Shown here: positions 1 through 5,101 of the stretch, piece by piece
Position numbering within the stretch: position 1 is the stretch's first letter
Layout: every line of letters begins with the position of its first letter
Source of the DNA: an uncultured Collinsella sp.
GTDB taxonomy: Bacteria > Actinomycetota > Coriobacteriia > Coriobacteriales > Coriobacteriaceae
DNA: 7,586 bases
Reading direction: 5' to 3'
NCBI GenBank assembly: GCA_902495945.1
Contig: CABUZD010000079.1
Coordinates: 1 to 7,586, forward strand
Made by a program: the position numbers and the translations under genes
Notes under the pieces: generated by a model
Told to the model about the DNA's origin: nothing
The model's database searches: none
What the model saw: the letters and a program-made list of their open reading frames with translations, nothing else

Positions 1-86
1 CCAAGCTGCTTGACGGCATTGTTCAGCGGTGCGGAGGGCATTTCTTCCGTACCGATCTCAAACAGGAAATCCTTAGCGTCTGCCAT
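1..86 (-). CDS. glyS: Glycyl-tRNA synthetase beta subunit, N-terminal 28 codons (cut by window edge)
   Basis: Only the first 28 codons are present; the gene runs off the left edge. The product begins MADAKDFLFEIGTEEMPSAP, and the stretch FLFEIGTEEMP is the family's characteristic N-terminal beta strand (usually LxEIGTEELP). The beta subunit carries the tRNA-binding and anticodon-recognition domains and works with GlyQ in an alpha2beta2 enzyme that charges tRNA-Gly in the cytoplasm. The ATG is 3 nt after the glyQ stop (TAAGCCATG), so the two subunits are almost certainly translated from one message and kept in balance. A GAGG about 11 nt upstream, inside the end of glyQ, is a distant Shine-Dalgarno. 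The identity rests on a short segment plus position directly after glyQ, which together are convincing. Confidence 0.93.
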   Translation of the reverse strand, partial: MADAKDFLFEIGTEEMPSAPLNNAVKQL

Positions 87-89
87 GGC

Positions 90-1001
90 TTACGCCACCT
101 CGCCTTCCTGATCGGCATTCTCGTTGACTCCGGCGACCTCGGCCATGTAGGCCTCGCAGCACGCCTTGGCGACGGCGCGGACGCGCAGGATGTAGTTGGC
201 ACGCTCGACCGCGGACAGGGCGCCGCGAGCATCGAGCAGGTTGAAAGCGTGGCTGCACTTCATGACGCAGTCATATGCCGGCAGCGGCAGCTTGCGCTCC
301 AGGCAGGAATGGCACTCGGCCTCGTAGTCGTCAAACTTCTGACGCATCATCTCGACGTTTGCGACCTCAAAGTTATAGGCACTGAACTCGCGCTCGTTCT
401 CGAGGAACACGTCGCCATAGGTCATGGGCGTGCCGTCGGGCAGGTAGCTCCACACCAAGTCGTAGACCGAGTTAACGCCCTGCGCATACATGGCAATGCG
501 CTCTAGGCCATAGGTGATCTCGACGGGCACGGGGTCGACCTCGATGCCGCCTACCTGCTGGAAGTACGTAAACTGCGTGACCTCCATGCCGTTGAGCCAG
601 ACCTCCCAGCCAAGGCCCCAGGCGCCGAGCGTCGGGCTCTCCCAGTCGTCCTCGACAAAGCGGACGTCATGGTCGTTGGGGTCCAGACCGATAGCGGCAA
701 GAGACCCCAGGTAAAGCTCCTGGGCGTTGACCGGTGAGGGCTTGATGAGCACCTGGAACTGATAGTAGTGCTGCATGCGGTTGGGGTTCTCGCCGTAGCG
801 GCCGTCGGCGGGACGGCGGCAAGGCTGCGCATAGCAGGTGCGCCACTCGGCGGGACCGAGCGAGCGCAGCGTGGTCGCGGTATGGAAGGTACCGGCACCG
901 ACCTCGGAGTCATAGGGCTGCATGATGACGCAGCCCTGCTCGCCCCAGTACTGCTGGAGGCGCAGGATGATGTCTTGGAAGGAAAGCGATGAAGCGTTCA
1001 T
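90..1001 (-). CDS. glyQ: Glycyl-tRNA synthetase alpha subunit
   Basis: This 303-aa protein is the catalytic subunit of bacterial alpha2beta2 glycyl-tRNA synthetase (class II), which forms glycyl-adenylate and then Gly-tRNA. It aligns nearly end to end with the E. coli protein as I remember it. Visible blocks are EVGAGTFH at 33-40, the motif 2 region QPCRRPADGRYGENPNR at 59-75, HYYQFQVLIKPSP at 78-90, GAWGLGWEVWLNGMEVTQF at 126-144, and the motif 3 core YGLER at 164-168. The ATG at 1001 fits the family's N-terminus, with GAGGGG at 1018-1013 as a rather distant Shine-Dalgarno. It lies 59 bp after lepB on the same strand, with glyS 3 nt downstream. There is no room for a T-box leader, unlike many Firmicutes glyQS genes, so expression probably depends on read-through from the rpsP operon or a weak internal promoter. 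The last 13 residues or so form an acidic tail. Confidence 0.97.
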   Translation of the reverse strand: MNASSLSFQDIILRLQQYWGEQGCVIMQPYDSEVGAGTFHTATTLRSLGPAEWRTCYAQPCRRPADGRYGENPNRMQHYYQFQVLIKPSPVNAQELYLGSLAAIGLDPNDHDVRFVEDDWESPTLGAWGLGWEVWLNGMEVTQFTYFQQVGGIEVDPVPVEITYGLERIAMYAQGVNSVYDLVWSYLPDGTPMTYGDVFLENEREFSAYNFEVANVEMMRQKFDDYEAECHSCLERKLPLPAYDCVMKCSHAFNLLDARGALSAVERANYILRVRAVAKACCEAYMAEVAGVNENADQEGEVA

Positions 1002-1060
1002 GCCTCTAATATCCCCTCGTCGAAACGATTACACGGTTAGGTACTGTACTATAGCGGTTT
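1002..1060 (-). other. lepB-glyQ intergenic gap, no clear terminator or promoter
   Basis: These 59 bp separate the lepB stop from the glyQ start. On the minus strand there is a -10-like TATAGT at 1053-1048, but nothing resembling TTGACA lies 16-19 bp upstream. I find no stable hairpin with a U-run. The only symmetry is a short GTACAGTAC. The glyQ Shine-Dalgarno (GAGGGG) is at 1018-1013. The likely reading is continued transcription from lepB into glyQ, possibly with a weak internal start. Confidence 0.4.
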
Positions 1061-1624
1061 TTAGTCGATAGCGCCCAGACGGTTGAGCGGCCAGTAACGC
1101 ACGAGCGCCACGGCGATCAATTCGGAGCGGTCGACCGGGCCAAAGTAGCGGGAGTCAGCAGAGTTCTCGCGGTTGTCGCCCATCACCCACACGCACCCGT
1201 CGGGAACGGTGTAGGGATAGCTTACCTGAGCGCCGGGCGCTTGGACCGAAAGTGGCCAGCTCATGCCCGTCGTATAGTCCTCGTCGAGCGCTTGGCCGTC
1301 AACGACCACCTTGCCATCCTGCAGGTCGACCGTCTGCCCGGCCGTGGCAATAACACGCTTGACAAGAACATCATGCTCGGAGGTGCCATCGGGGTTGTGA
1401 AACACCACGATATCGCCCTGCTTGACGGGCTGACCGAGCTCGAGGCTCACCTTTTGTGCCAGGATCTGGTCGCCAATCTCGATCGTGGACTCCATGGAAC
1501 CGGTGGGTACCACAAAGGGTTCGACCACAAACGAGCGAATCAAGAAGGTAGCGACCAGTGCGATCGCGACGACCACGATCCACTCAAACGCACCCTTTAG
1601 CACGGAATGCTGCGATGGAACCAT
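1061..1624 (-). CDS. lepB: Signal peptidase I (type I leader peptidase)
   Basis: This is a membrane-anchored Ser/Lys protease that removes signal peptides from proteins exported by Sec or Tat. From the ATG at 1624 it is 187 aa. One hydrophobic segment (about residues 13-29, WIVVVAIALVATFLI) forms the N-terminal anchor, followed by the catalytic box PTGSMEST with nucleophile Ser43. Box D, LVKRVIATAG, holds the general base Lys89, and box E is GDNRENSADSR at about 149-159. The compact size and single membrane segment match Gram-positive enzymes. The start is a choice: a GTG at 1630 overlaps the trmD stop as GTGA, but AGGAG at 1634-1630 sits 5 nt before the ATG at 1624 and would abut the GTG, so I prefer the ATG. 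The gene lies 2 nt after trmD. In many actinobacteria lepB also follows this operon, usually after rplS, which is missing here. Confidence 0.95.
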   Translation of the reverse strand: MVPSQHSVLKGAFEWIVVVAIALVATFLIRSFVVEPFVVPTGSMESTIEIGDQILAQKVSLELGQPVKQGDIVVFHNPDGTSEHDVLVKRVIATAGQTVDLQDGKVVVDGQALDEDYTTGMSWPLSVQAPGAQVSYPYTVPDGCVWVMGDNRENSADSRYFGPVDRSELIAVALVRYWPLNRLGAID

Positions 1625-1626
1625 CC

Positions 1627-2385
1627 TCACTCCTCGCTCTGCGAATACGAAGCGTCCAGAATCTCCTGCGCGTAAGCGCGCTCCTCGGGCGTGAGCCGCG
1701 CCGTCTCAATCAGATCGGGACGCCAACGACAGGTGCGCTCGATGGCGTTCTTACGACGCCACGCATCGACCTTAGCATGATCGCCGCTCACAAGCACCGG
1801 AGGCACGCCCTCGCCGTTGAACTCGGCAGGACGGGTGTACTGCGCGTACTCGAGCAGGCCTCCATCCTCGGCGGTCGAGAACGACTCGTCCACGTTGCTC
1901 ATCTCGTCGCCCAGGGCGCCGGGAATCAGGCGTACGACGGCATCGGCAACGACCATAGCGGGAAGCTCGCCGCCCGTAAGCACGTAGTCGCCGATCGACA
2001 GACGCTCATCGGCATACGCATACGCGCGCTCGTCGACGCCCTCGTAGCGACTGCACACAAACAGCAGGCGCTCACTTTTGAGCAGGCGCTCGGCCACATG
2101 CTGCGTAAAGGGCTCGCCACAGGGGGTGAAGAACACAACCGTGGGCTTGGGACCCTCTGCGCTAATGGCCTCGATGGCCTCTGCGATAGGCTCGACCTTC
2201 ATGAGCATGCCCTGCCCGCCGCCGTACGGCTCGTCATCGACGGTACGATGGCGGTCGTGCGTCCAGTCGCGCAGGTTATACGCCTTAAAATCAAAAAGGC
2301 CGGCCTTGCGGGCGCGGCCCAAAATCGATGTGGACATGACGGGCTCAAACATCTCGGGAAAGACCGAAAGGGTCTCGATCAGCAT
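1627..2385 (-). CDS. trmD: tRNA (guanine37-N1)-methyltransferase
   Basis: TrmD is a SPOUT-class, SAM-dependent enzyme that makes m1G37 next to the anticodon of tRNAs reading CNN codons, which prevents +1 frameshifting. The 252-aa length is normal. Visible motifs are THDRHRTVDDEPYGGGQGML at 42-61, the trefoil-knot SAM site formed by TPCGEP (87-92), SRYEGVDER (112-120) and SIGDYVLTGGELPAM (130-144), then QYTRP (182-186) and the C-terminal PPVLVSGDHAKVDAWRR. Arg152 matches the conserved Arg of E. coli TrmD (R154). Fifteen residues on, where E. coli has the catalytic base Asp169, this protein has Glu167, preceded by Asp166. A stretch about 4 residues longer than in E. coli follows, as I recall in other actinobacterial TrmD proteins. 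GGGAGG at 2396-2391 is a strong Shine-Dalgarno 5 nt before the ATG and overlaps the rimM stop. lepB starts just downstream. Confidence 0.97.
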   Translation of the reverse strand: MLIETLSVFPEMFEPVMSTSILGRARKAGLFDFKAYNLRDWTHDRHRTVDDEPYGGGQGMLMKVEPIAEAIEAISAEGPKPTVVFFTPCGEPFTQHVAERLLKSERLLFVCSRYEGVDERAYAYADERLSIGDYVLTGGELPAMVVADAVVRLIPGALGDEMSNVDESFSTAEDGGLLEYAQYTRPAEFNGEGVPPVLVSGDHAKVDAWRRKNAIERTCRWRPDLIETARLTPEERAYAQEILDASYSQSEE

Positions 2386-2395
2386 GTTGTCCTCC

Positions 2396-2917
2396 CTACT
2401 TGTCCATATCGATCAGGCCGTCCATAACATGGACGGAAATTGTTCCTGTGTCGGGAAGATCGAGCACGACCTGCTCGATCACGGGAATCAGTACCTCGCC
2501 GTACCGATCGCCCTCGACAACCCAAACATCGTTAGCGGGCGTCGACATGATCTCGACGATCGTGCCGAGCGAACCGAAGCGCTCGTCGACCACCTCGCGA
2601 CCCATCAGGTCGGTATAGGCAGCGTCGAGCGAATCGAGCTCAAAGTCGTCACGATTTGCCAGCACGTAGCATCCCGTGATGCCCTCGGCGGCCGTCAAGT
2701 CGTCAATGCCCTCAAACGAGACCAGATCGCCATCGCCCGTATCGGTGACGGACACGACCGTGCAAAAGCGGTCGCGCTTGAGCGCCGGCGGCGTCAGGGC
2801 GACGCGCATACCCGGCTCTAATACAGAAGGAAGCCCCCGCAGCGGCTGCGCGAGGACCTCCCCCTTCCTTCCGTGCGGCTTGACCACACGGGCGATGTTT
2901 TTGTACTGGGACCTCAA
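2396..2917 (-). CDS. rimM: Ribosome maturation factor RimM (TTG start)
   Basis: RimM binds bS16 and uS19 region elements and helps the 30S head mature; it is not part of finished ribosomes. The 173-aa product has the family's two halves: an N-terminal RimM beta-barrel opening with ARVVKPHGRKGEV (9-21), and a C-terminal PRC barrel (about 98-170) containing YTDLMGREVVDERFGSLGTI and a typical YGEVLIPVIEQVV segment. The start must be TTG at 2917: an in-frame TAG lies 21 nt upstream (2938-2936), no ATG or GTG lies between, and a later start would cut the first beta strand. The only Shine-Dalgarno is a close AGGA (2923-2920). Both it and the TTG sit inside a short hairpin, and a stronger hairpin lies just upstream, so initiation may depend on ribosomes finishing khpA (stop at 2924-2922). 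trmD follows 10 bp later. Confidence 0.95.
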   Translation of the reverse strand: MRSQYKNIARVVKPHGRKGEVLAQPLRGLPSVLEPGMRVALTPPALKRDRFCTVVSVTDTGDGDLVSFEGIDDLTAAEGITGCYVLANRDDFELDSLDAAYTDLMGREVVDERFGSLGTIVEIMSTPANDVWVVEGDRYGEVLIPVIEQVVLDLPDTGTISVHVMDGLIDMDK

Positions 2918-2958
2918 GGTCCTAGCCCAGAACCTCTACCTCGACAGCAGTGTCGAGG
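2909..2958 (-). promoter_or_regulatory. Paired mRNA hairpins at the khpA/rimM junction, rimM start codon in a loop
   Basis: In the minus-strand transcript, bases 2958-2939 form a perfect 8-bp stem (CCTCGACA with TGTCGAGG) closed by the tetraloop CTGC, within the last codons of khpA. Sixteen nt later, 2922-2909 forms a 5-bp stem (GGACC with GGTCC) whose four-base loop TTGA holds the rimM start codon. The first arm includes part of the AGGA ribosome-binding site. Neither hairpin is followed by a U-run, so neither is a terminator. In E. coli the equivalent operon expresses RimM and TrmD far below bS16 through translational control, so a similar role is plausible. The pairing is seen in the sequence; the function is inferred. 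Confidence 0.45.
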
Positions 2959-3206
2959 CGAGCAGCCAGTGCACGGGCGAGCGTGCGAATGGCCTTGATG
3001 GTACGGCCACGACGGCCGATGACCTTAGCGACGTCATCCTCGGCGACCGAAACCTCAATCGTAGAGGCGTCATCACCATCGATGACCTCAAGGCTCACGG
3101 AATCCGGGTCGTCGACGATCTGAACAACGAGATATTCGACGAGATCGGCGATGCGATCTGAGAGCATTGCCTCACCCTCGAGCTGTGCAGCGTCAACCTC
3201 AGGCAC
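2922..3206 (-). CDS. khpA: KH-domain RNA-binding protein, KhpA/YlqC family (GTG start)
   Basis: This is a single KH-domain protein of 94 aa. Members of this family (YlqC or KhpA, usually about 76-85 aa) bind RNA, often with KhpB/Jag, and affect cell elongation and RNA-level regulation in Gram-positives. The KH signature is VIGRRGRTIKAIRTL at 62-76, with the GxxG loop as GRRG (64-67). An N-terminal helix, LVEYLVVQIVDDPDSV (22-37), precedes it, as in homologues. The GTG at 3206 is chosen because GAGGAG lies 6 nt upstream, across the rpsP stop. An ATG at 3167 (Met14) is closer to the usual family start, with GAGGG 7 nt before it, so a shorter 81-aa form is possible. Position between rpsP and rimM is standard for Gram-positive operons and supports the call. 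Confidence 0.93.
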   Translation of the reverse strand: MPEVDAAQLEGEAMLSDRIADLVEYLVVQIVDDPDSVSLEVIDGDDASTIEVSVAEDDVAKVIGRRGRTIKAIRTLARALAARLDTAVEVEVLG

Positions 3207-3209
3207 GAT

Positions 3210-3551
3210 TTACTCCTCGGCGCCCTCAGCGGCCTCAGCGGCAGCCTTAGCGGCCTCGGCCTCTTTGGCGAGCTGCTTCTTGGACTTCTTGACGACGGTC
3301 TCGGTCTTCTCGCCCTCGTTGGCGGCCTTGACCAGAGCGGCGACGGCGTCGGTGAGCTGAGCGCCCTTGGACTGCCAGTCGGCGATCTTCTCGAGGTCAA
3401 GGTTGATGGTCTTGGGGGCGGTCATCGGGTTGTAGCGGCCAACCTCCTCGATGATACGACCGTCACGCGGGGCGCGGGAATCGGCGACGACGACACGGTA
3501 GTACGGACGCTTCTTAGCGCCGTGACGAGCAAGGCGAATCTTGACTGCCAA
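3210..3551 (-). CDS. rpsP: Small-subunit ribosomal protein bS16 (TTG start)
   Basis: bS16 is a primary-assembly protein of the 30S body that binds 16S rRNA helices of the 5' domain. The open frame extends to 3587, but the real start is the TTG at 3551: it gives the canonical N-terminus (M)AVKIRLARHGAKKRPYYRVV, and GGAGGAG lies exactly 6 nt before it. The product is 113 aa. Residues 1-80 or so are the conserved core (DSRAPRDGRIIEEVGRYNP at 25-43), followed by an extended Lys/Ala/Glu-rich tail ending KAAAEAAEGAEE. The E. coli protein has about 82 residues; longer tails of this kind occur in actinobacteria. It is the first gene of its operon, behind a good promoter, and khpA starts 3 nt after its stop. 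Confidence 0.96.
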   Translation of the reverse strand: MAVKIRLARHGAKKRPYYRVVVADSRAPRDGRIIEEVGRYNPMTAPKTINLDLEKIADWQSKGAQLTDAVAALVKAANEGEKTETVVKKSKKQLAKEAEAAKAAAEAAEGAEE

Positions 3552-3570
3552 AGGAAACTCCTCCAACCAA

Positions 3571-3585
3571 GCAGCTTTAGGCTGC
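3571..3585 (-). promoter_or_regulatory. Small hairpin in the rpsP leader
   Basis: GCAGC and GCTGC pair as a 5-bp stem around the loop CTAAA in the predicted leader of about 50 nt. It ends some 13 nt before the GGAGGAG ribosome-binding site. It could stabilise the message or bind a regulator, but a stem this short may also be chance. No protein-binding motif is recognised. Confidence 0.3.
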
Positions 3586-3607
3586 AACTACAAACAAACA
3601 GTTGAAC

Positions 3608-3636
3608 ATAATACGCCATCGACGCGGGCAGGTGAA
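3608..3636 (-). promoter_or_regulatory. Promoter of the rpsP-khpA-rimM-trmD-lepB-glyQS operon
   Basis: On the minus strand TTCACC (3636-3631; four of six matches to TTGACA) is followed after exactly 17 bp by TATTAT (3613-3608; five of six matches to TATAAT). Transcription would start near 3601, giving a leader of about 50 nt before the TTG. This is the best sigma-70-type promoter in the divergent region. A weaker candidate upstream is TTGCAA at 3708-3703 with TAAGAT 16 bp later. Confidence 0.6.
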
Positions 3637-3670
3637 GTCCGTGAGACCAACTTCTTCGGTGTAGTCGAGG

Positions 3671-3706
3671 GCAAATCCATATCTTAGACAAGAATTCGGG
3701 ATTTGC
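3671..3706. repeat. 8-bp inverted repeat with 20-bp spacer in the dinB/rpsP divergent region
   Basis: GCAAATCC at 3671-3678 and GGATTTGC at 3699-3706 are perfect inverted copies 28 bp apart centre to centre. They lie between the rpsP -35 and the dinB -10, in the 201-bp gene-free stretch 3552-3752. Since both main promoters fire outward, the repeat is mostly untranscribed, so a DNA operator is more likely than an RNA hairpin. It does not match the SOS box of actinobacteria. No known regulator is recognised. Confidence 0.35.
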
Positions 3707-3740
3707 AAGCACATACACGCACCCCACATGAGCTGCGCGG

Positions 3741-3746
3741 TATACT
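3741..3746 (+). promoter_or_regulatory. -10 element of dinB, predicting a leaderless transcript
   Basis: TATACT (five of six matches to TATAAT) ends 6 nt before the A of the dinB ATG at 3753, so the expected start of transcription falls on the first base of the start codon. No Shine-Dalgarno precedes that ATG. The -35 region (around 3718-3723, CGCACC) is poor. Leaderless genes are common in actinobacteria. Confidence 0.5.
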
Positions 3747-3752
3747 CATGAC

Positions 3753-5006
3753 ATGGAAAGACGCGAACATACATACGGTTATGAGGATGCCATGGGCGTC
3801 ACGCCGCCTCCCTGGACGGGTCCGGCGGTGGGTCTGATGGACCTTGATGCGTTTTTTGCGAGCGTGGAGATGCTCGATCATCCCGAATGGCGCGGAAAGC
3901 CGCTCATCGTGGGCGGAGACGCCGATTCGCGTGGCGTCGTGTCCACGTGTTCGTATGAGGCACGTCGCTTTGGCGTGCACTCCGCCATGCCCTCAGCCGA
4001 GGCGCGGCGCTTGTGCCCGCAAGCCATTTGGACGCACGGGCACTTTGATCGCTACCGCGAGGTGAGCGCGCACGTTATGGCAATTCTCGCCGACGAGACC
4101 CCGCGCGTTGAGCGCGTATCCATCGACGAAGCCTTCATCGATATCACACCGGGTCGCTTTGCGCCCGAAGACCCGCTGCTGGTTGCGCGGCGTATAAGCG
4201 GTCGCGTGGCAGAGCTGGGAGTGACGTGCTCCATTGGCGTGGGCTGCAACAAGACGGTCGCAAAAATCGCAAGCGAGCGGGATAAGCCGTTTGGGCTGAC
4301 CATCGTGCGCCCCGGAACCGAGCAGCGCTTTTTGGCCGCGCTGCCAGTATCTGCCATGAGCGGCATCGGGCGCTCGGCCGAGGAGCGACTGCGCCGCATG
4401 CGCATCTACACCCTCGGCGAGCTATCACGTGCACCGGAATCCACCTTGGCCTCTATTTTTGGCGTCAACGGCGAACGCATGCGCCAGCGTGCGCAAGGAC
4501 TCGAAATCTCCGAAGTCACGAGTCTCGATGAAGAGCGCGAGGTCAAATCGGTCAGCAATGAACGCACCTTTGCGAAAGATTTGACTGAGCGTGGGGATAT
4601 TGAGGCGGCGATTGCGCTGTTGGGAGAGTCAGTGGGACGCCGCCTGCGCCGTCAGGGGCTGACGGGTGCCACGGTAACGCTCAAGCTTAAGTATTCGTAT
4701 GGCAGCGGGCGTACGGCACAGCGCCGGCTGCCTCATCCGACCGACGATGAGAACATCTTCGTGGCGGTTGCACTCGAACTGCTCGACAACATCTGGCAGG
4801 ATGGCATGCATGTTCGCTTAGCGGGCATCGGCATGAGCGACTTCGACCACCAAGGCGGCATCCAGACTGACCTGTTCTGCGAGATCGATGACCGCGGAGC
4901 CCAATCCAGCGACCGCCGCGACCTCTCCGTCGCCATCGACGCCGTCCGAGACAAATTCGGCGACACCGCCCTTTCCTTCGGCCGCCAATCCCGCTTCAAC
5001 GATTAA
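3753..5006 (+). CDS. dinB: Y-family DNA polymerase IV (DinB)
   Basis: This is a low-fidelity translesion polymerase that copies past damaged bases. The 417-aa protein has the palm metal ligands Asp30 (MDLDAFFASVE, 29-39) and Asp125-Glu126 in SIDEAFID (123-130), and Phe35 at the steric-gate position that excludes ribonucleotides. STCSYEARRFGVHSAMPS (64-81) is the fingers signature. CSIGVGCNKTVAKIASERDKP is the thumb-side palm motif, followed by the helix-hairpin-helix AMSGIGRSAEERLRRM and the little finger domain. QTDLF at 371-375 fits the sliding-clamp-binding motif QxxLF; it lies before a conserved C-terminal helix, not at the extreme end as in E. coli. The ATG at 3753 looks leaderless. An in-frame ATG at 3792 has GAGG 5 nt upstream and would drop 13 unconserved residues. 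The gene is divergent from rpsP and convergent with rsfS. I see no LexA box. Confidence 0.95.
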   Translation: MERREHTYGYEDAMGVTPPPWTGPAVGLMDLDAFFASVEMLDHPEWRGKPLIVGGDADSRGVVSTCSYEARRFGVHSAMPSAEARRLCPQAIWTHGHFDRYREVSAHVMAILADETPRVERVSIDEAFIDITPGRFAPEDPLLVARRISGRVAELGVTCSIGVGCNKTVAKIASERDKPFGLTIVRPGTEQRFLAALPVSAMSGIGRSAEERLRRMRIYTLGELSRAPESTLASIFGVNGERMRQRAQGLEISEVTSLDEEREVKSVSNERTFAKDLTERGDIEAAIALLGESVGRRLRRQGLTGATVTLKLKYSYGSGRTAQRRLPHPTDDENIFVAVALELLDNIWQDGMHVRLAGIGMSDFDHQGGIQTDLFCEIDDRGAQSSDRRDLSVAIDAVRDKFGDTALSFGRQSRFND

Positions 5007-5018
5007 CCGCCTTTGGGC

Positions 5019-5060
5019 AAAAAGAAAGCCGGGCAGGTGCGGAAACCGCACCTGCCCGGC
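5019..5060 (-). terminator. Intrinsic terminator of the obgE-nadD-yqeK-rsfS unit
   Basis: Two perfectly complementary 15-nt arms (5028-5042 and 5046-5060; outer ends GCCGGGC and GCCCGGC) flank a 3-base loop. Read on the minus strand, the hairpin is followed by TTTCTTTTT (5027-5019), a proper U-run, and starts 41 nt after the rsfS stop. On the plus strand, dinB enters it with A-rich sequence before the stem and no T-run after, so it should terminate the minus-strand operon much better than dinB. Confidence 0.92.
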
Positions 5061-5101
5061 GATATGCGTGAGGGTAGCTAAACCCCGTCTCAAATGAGCT
5101 A

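Noticed and set aside
1002..1060. T-box riboswitch before glyQS
   Set aside because: The gap is only 59 bp and lacks a T-box sequence or terminator/antiterminator pair.
1558..2427. Long plus-strand open frame (289 aa) opposite trmD and lepB
   Set aside because: It is antisense to two clear genes, its translation resembles no family, and it is explained by high-GC codon bias leaving few stops in the opposite frame.
2078..2821. Plus-strand open frame (247 aa) opposite trmD and rimM
   Set aside because: Same reason: shadow of conserved minus-strand genes, low-complexity Ser/Arg-rich translation at its start and no ribosome-binding site worth noting.
2939..2958. Hairpin in khpA as an intrinsic terminator
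   Set aside because: The stem is good but no U-run follows, and the operon plainly continues into rimM and trmD.
3634..3654. GAAGT/ACTTC inverted repeat overlapping the rpsP -35
   Set aside because: Five-bp arms with an 11-nt spacer are expected by chance in a region of this size.
3577..3774. Minus-strand 65-aa frame covering the rpsP promoter region
   Set aside because: It would overlap the promoter and the dinB start, no known similarity is seen, and there is no supporting translation signal.
3765..3780. Possible SOS box at the start of dinB (GAAC...GGTT)
   Set aside because: The half-sites are 8 bp apart instead of the 4 bp expected for the GAAC-N4-GTTC type box, and the second half is imperfect, so LexA control is not supported.
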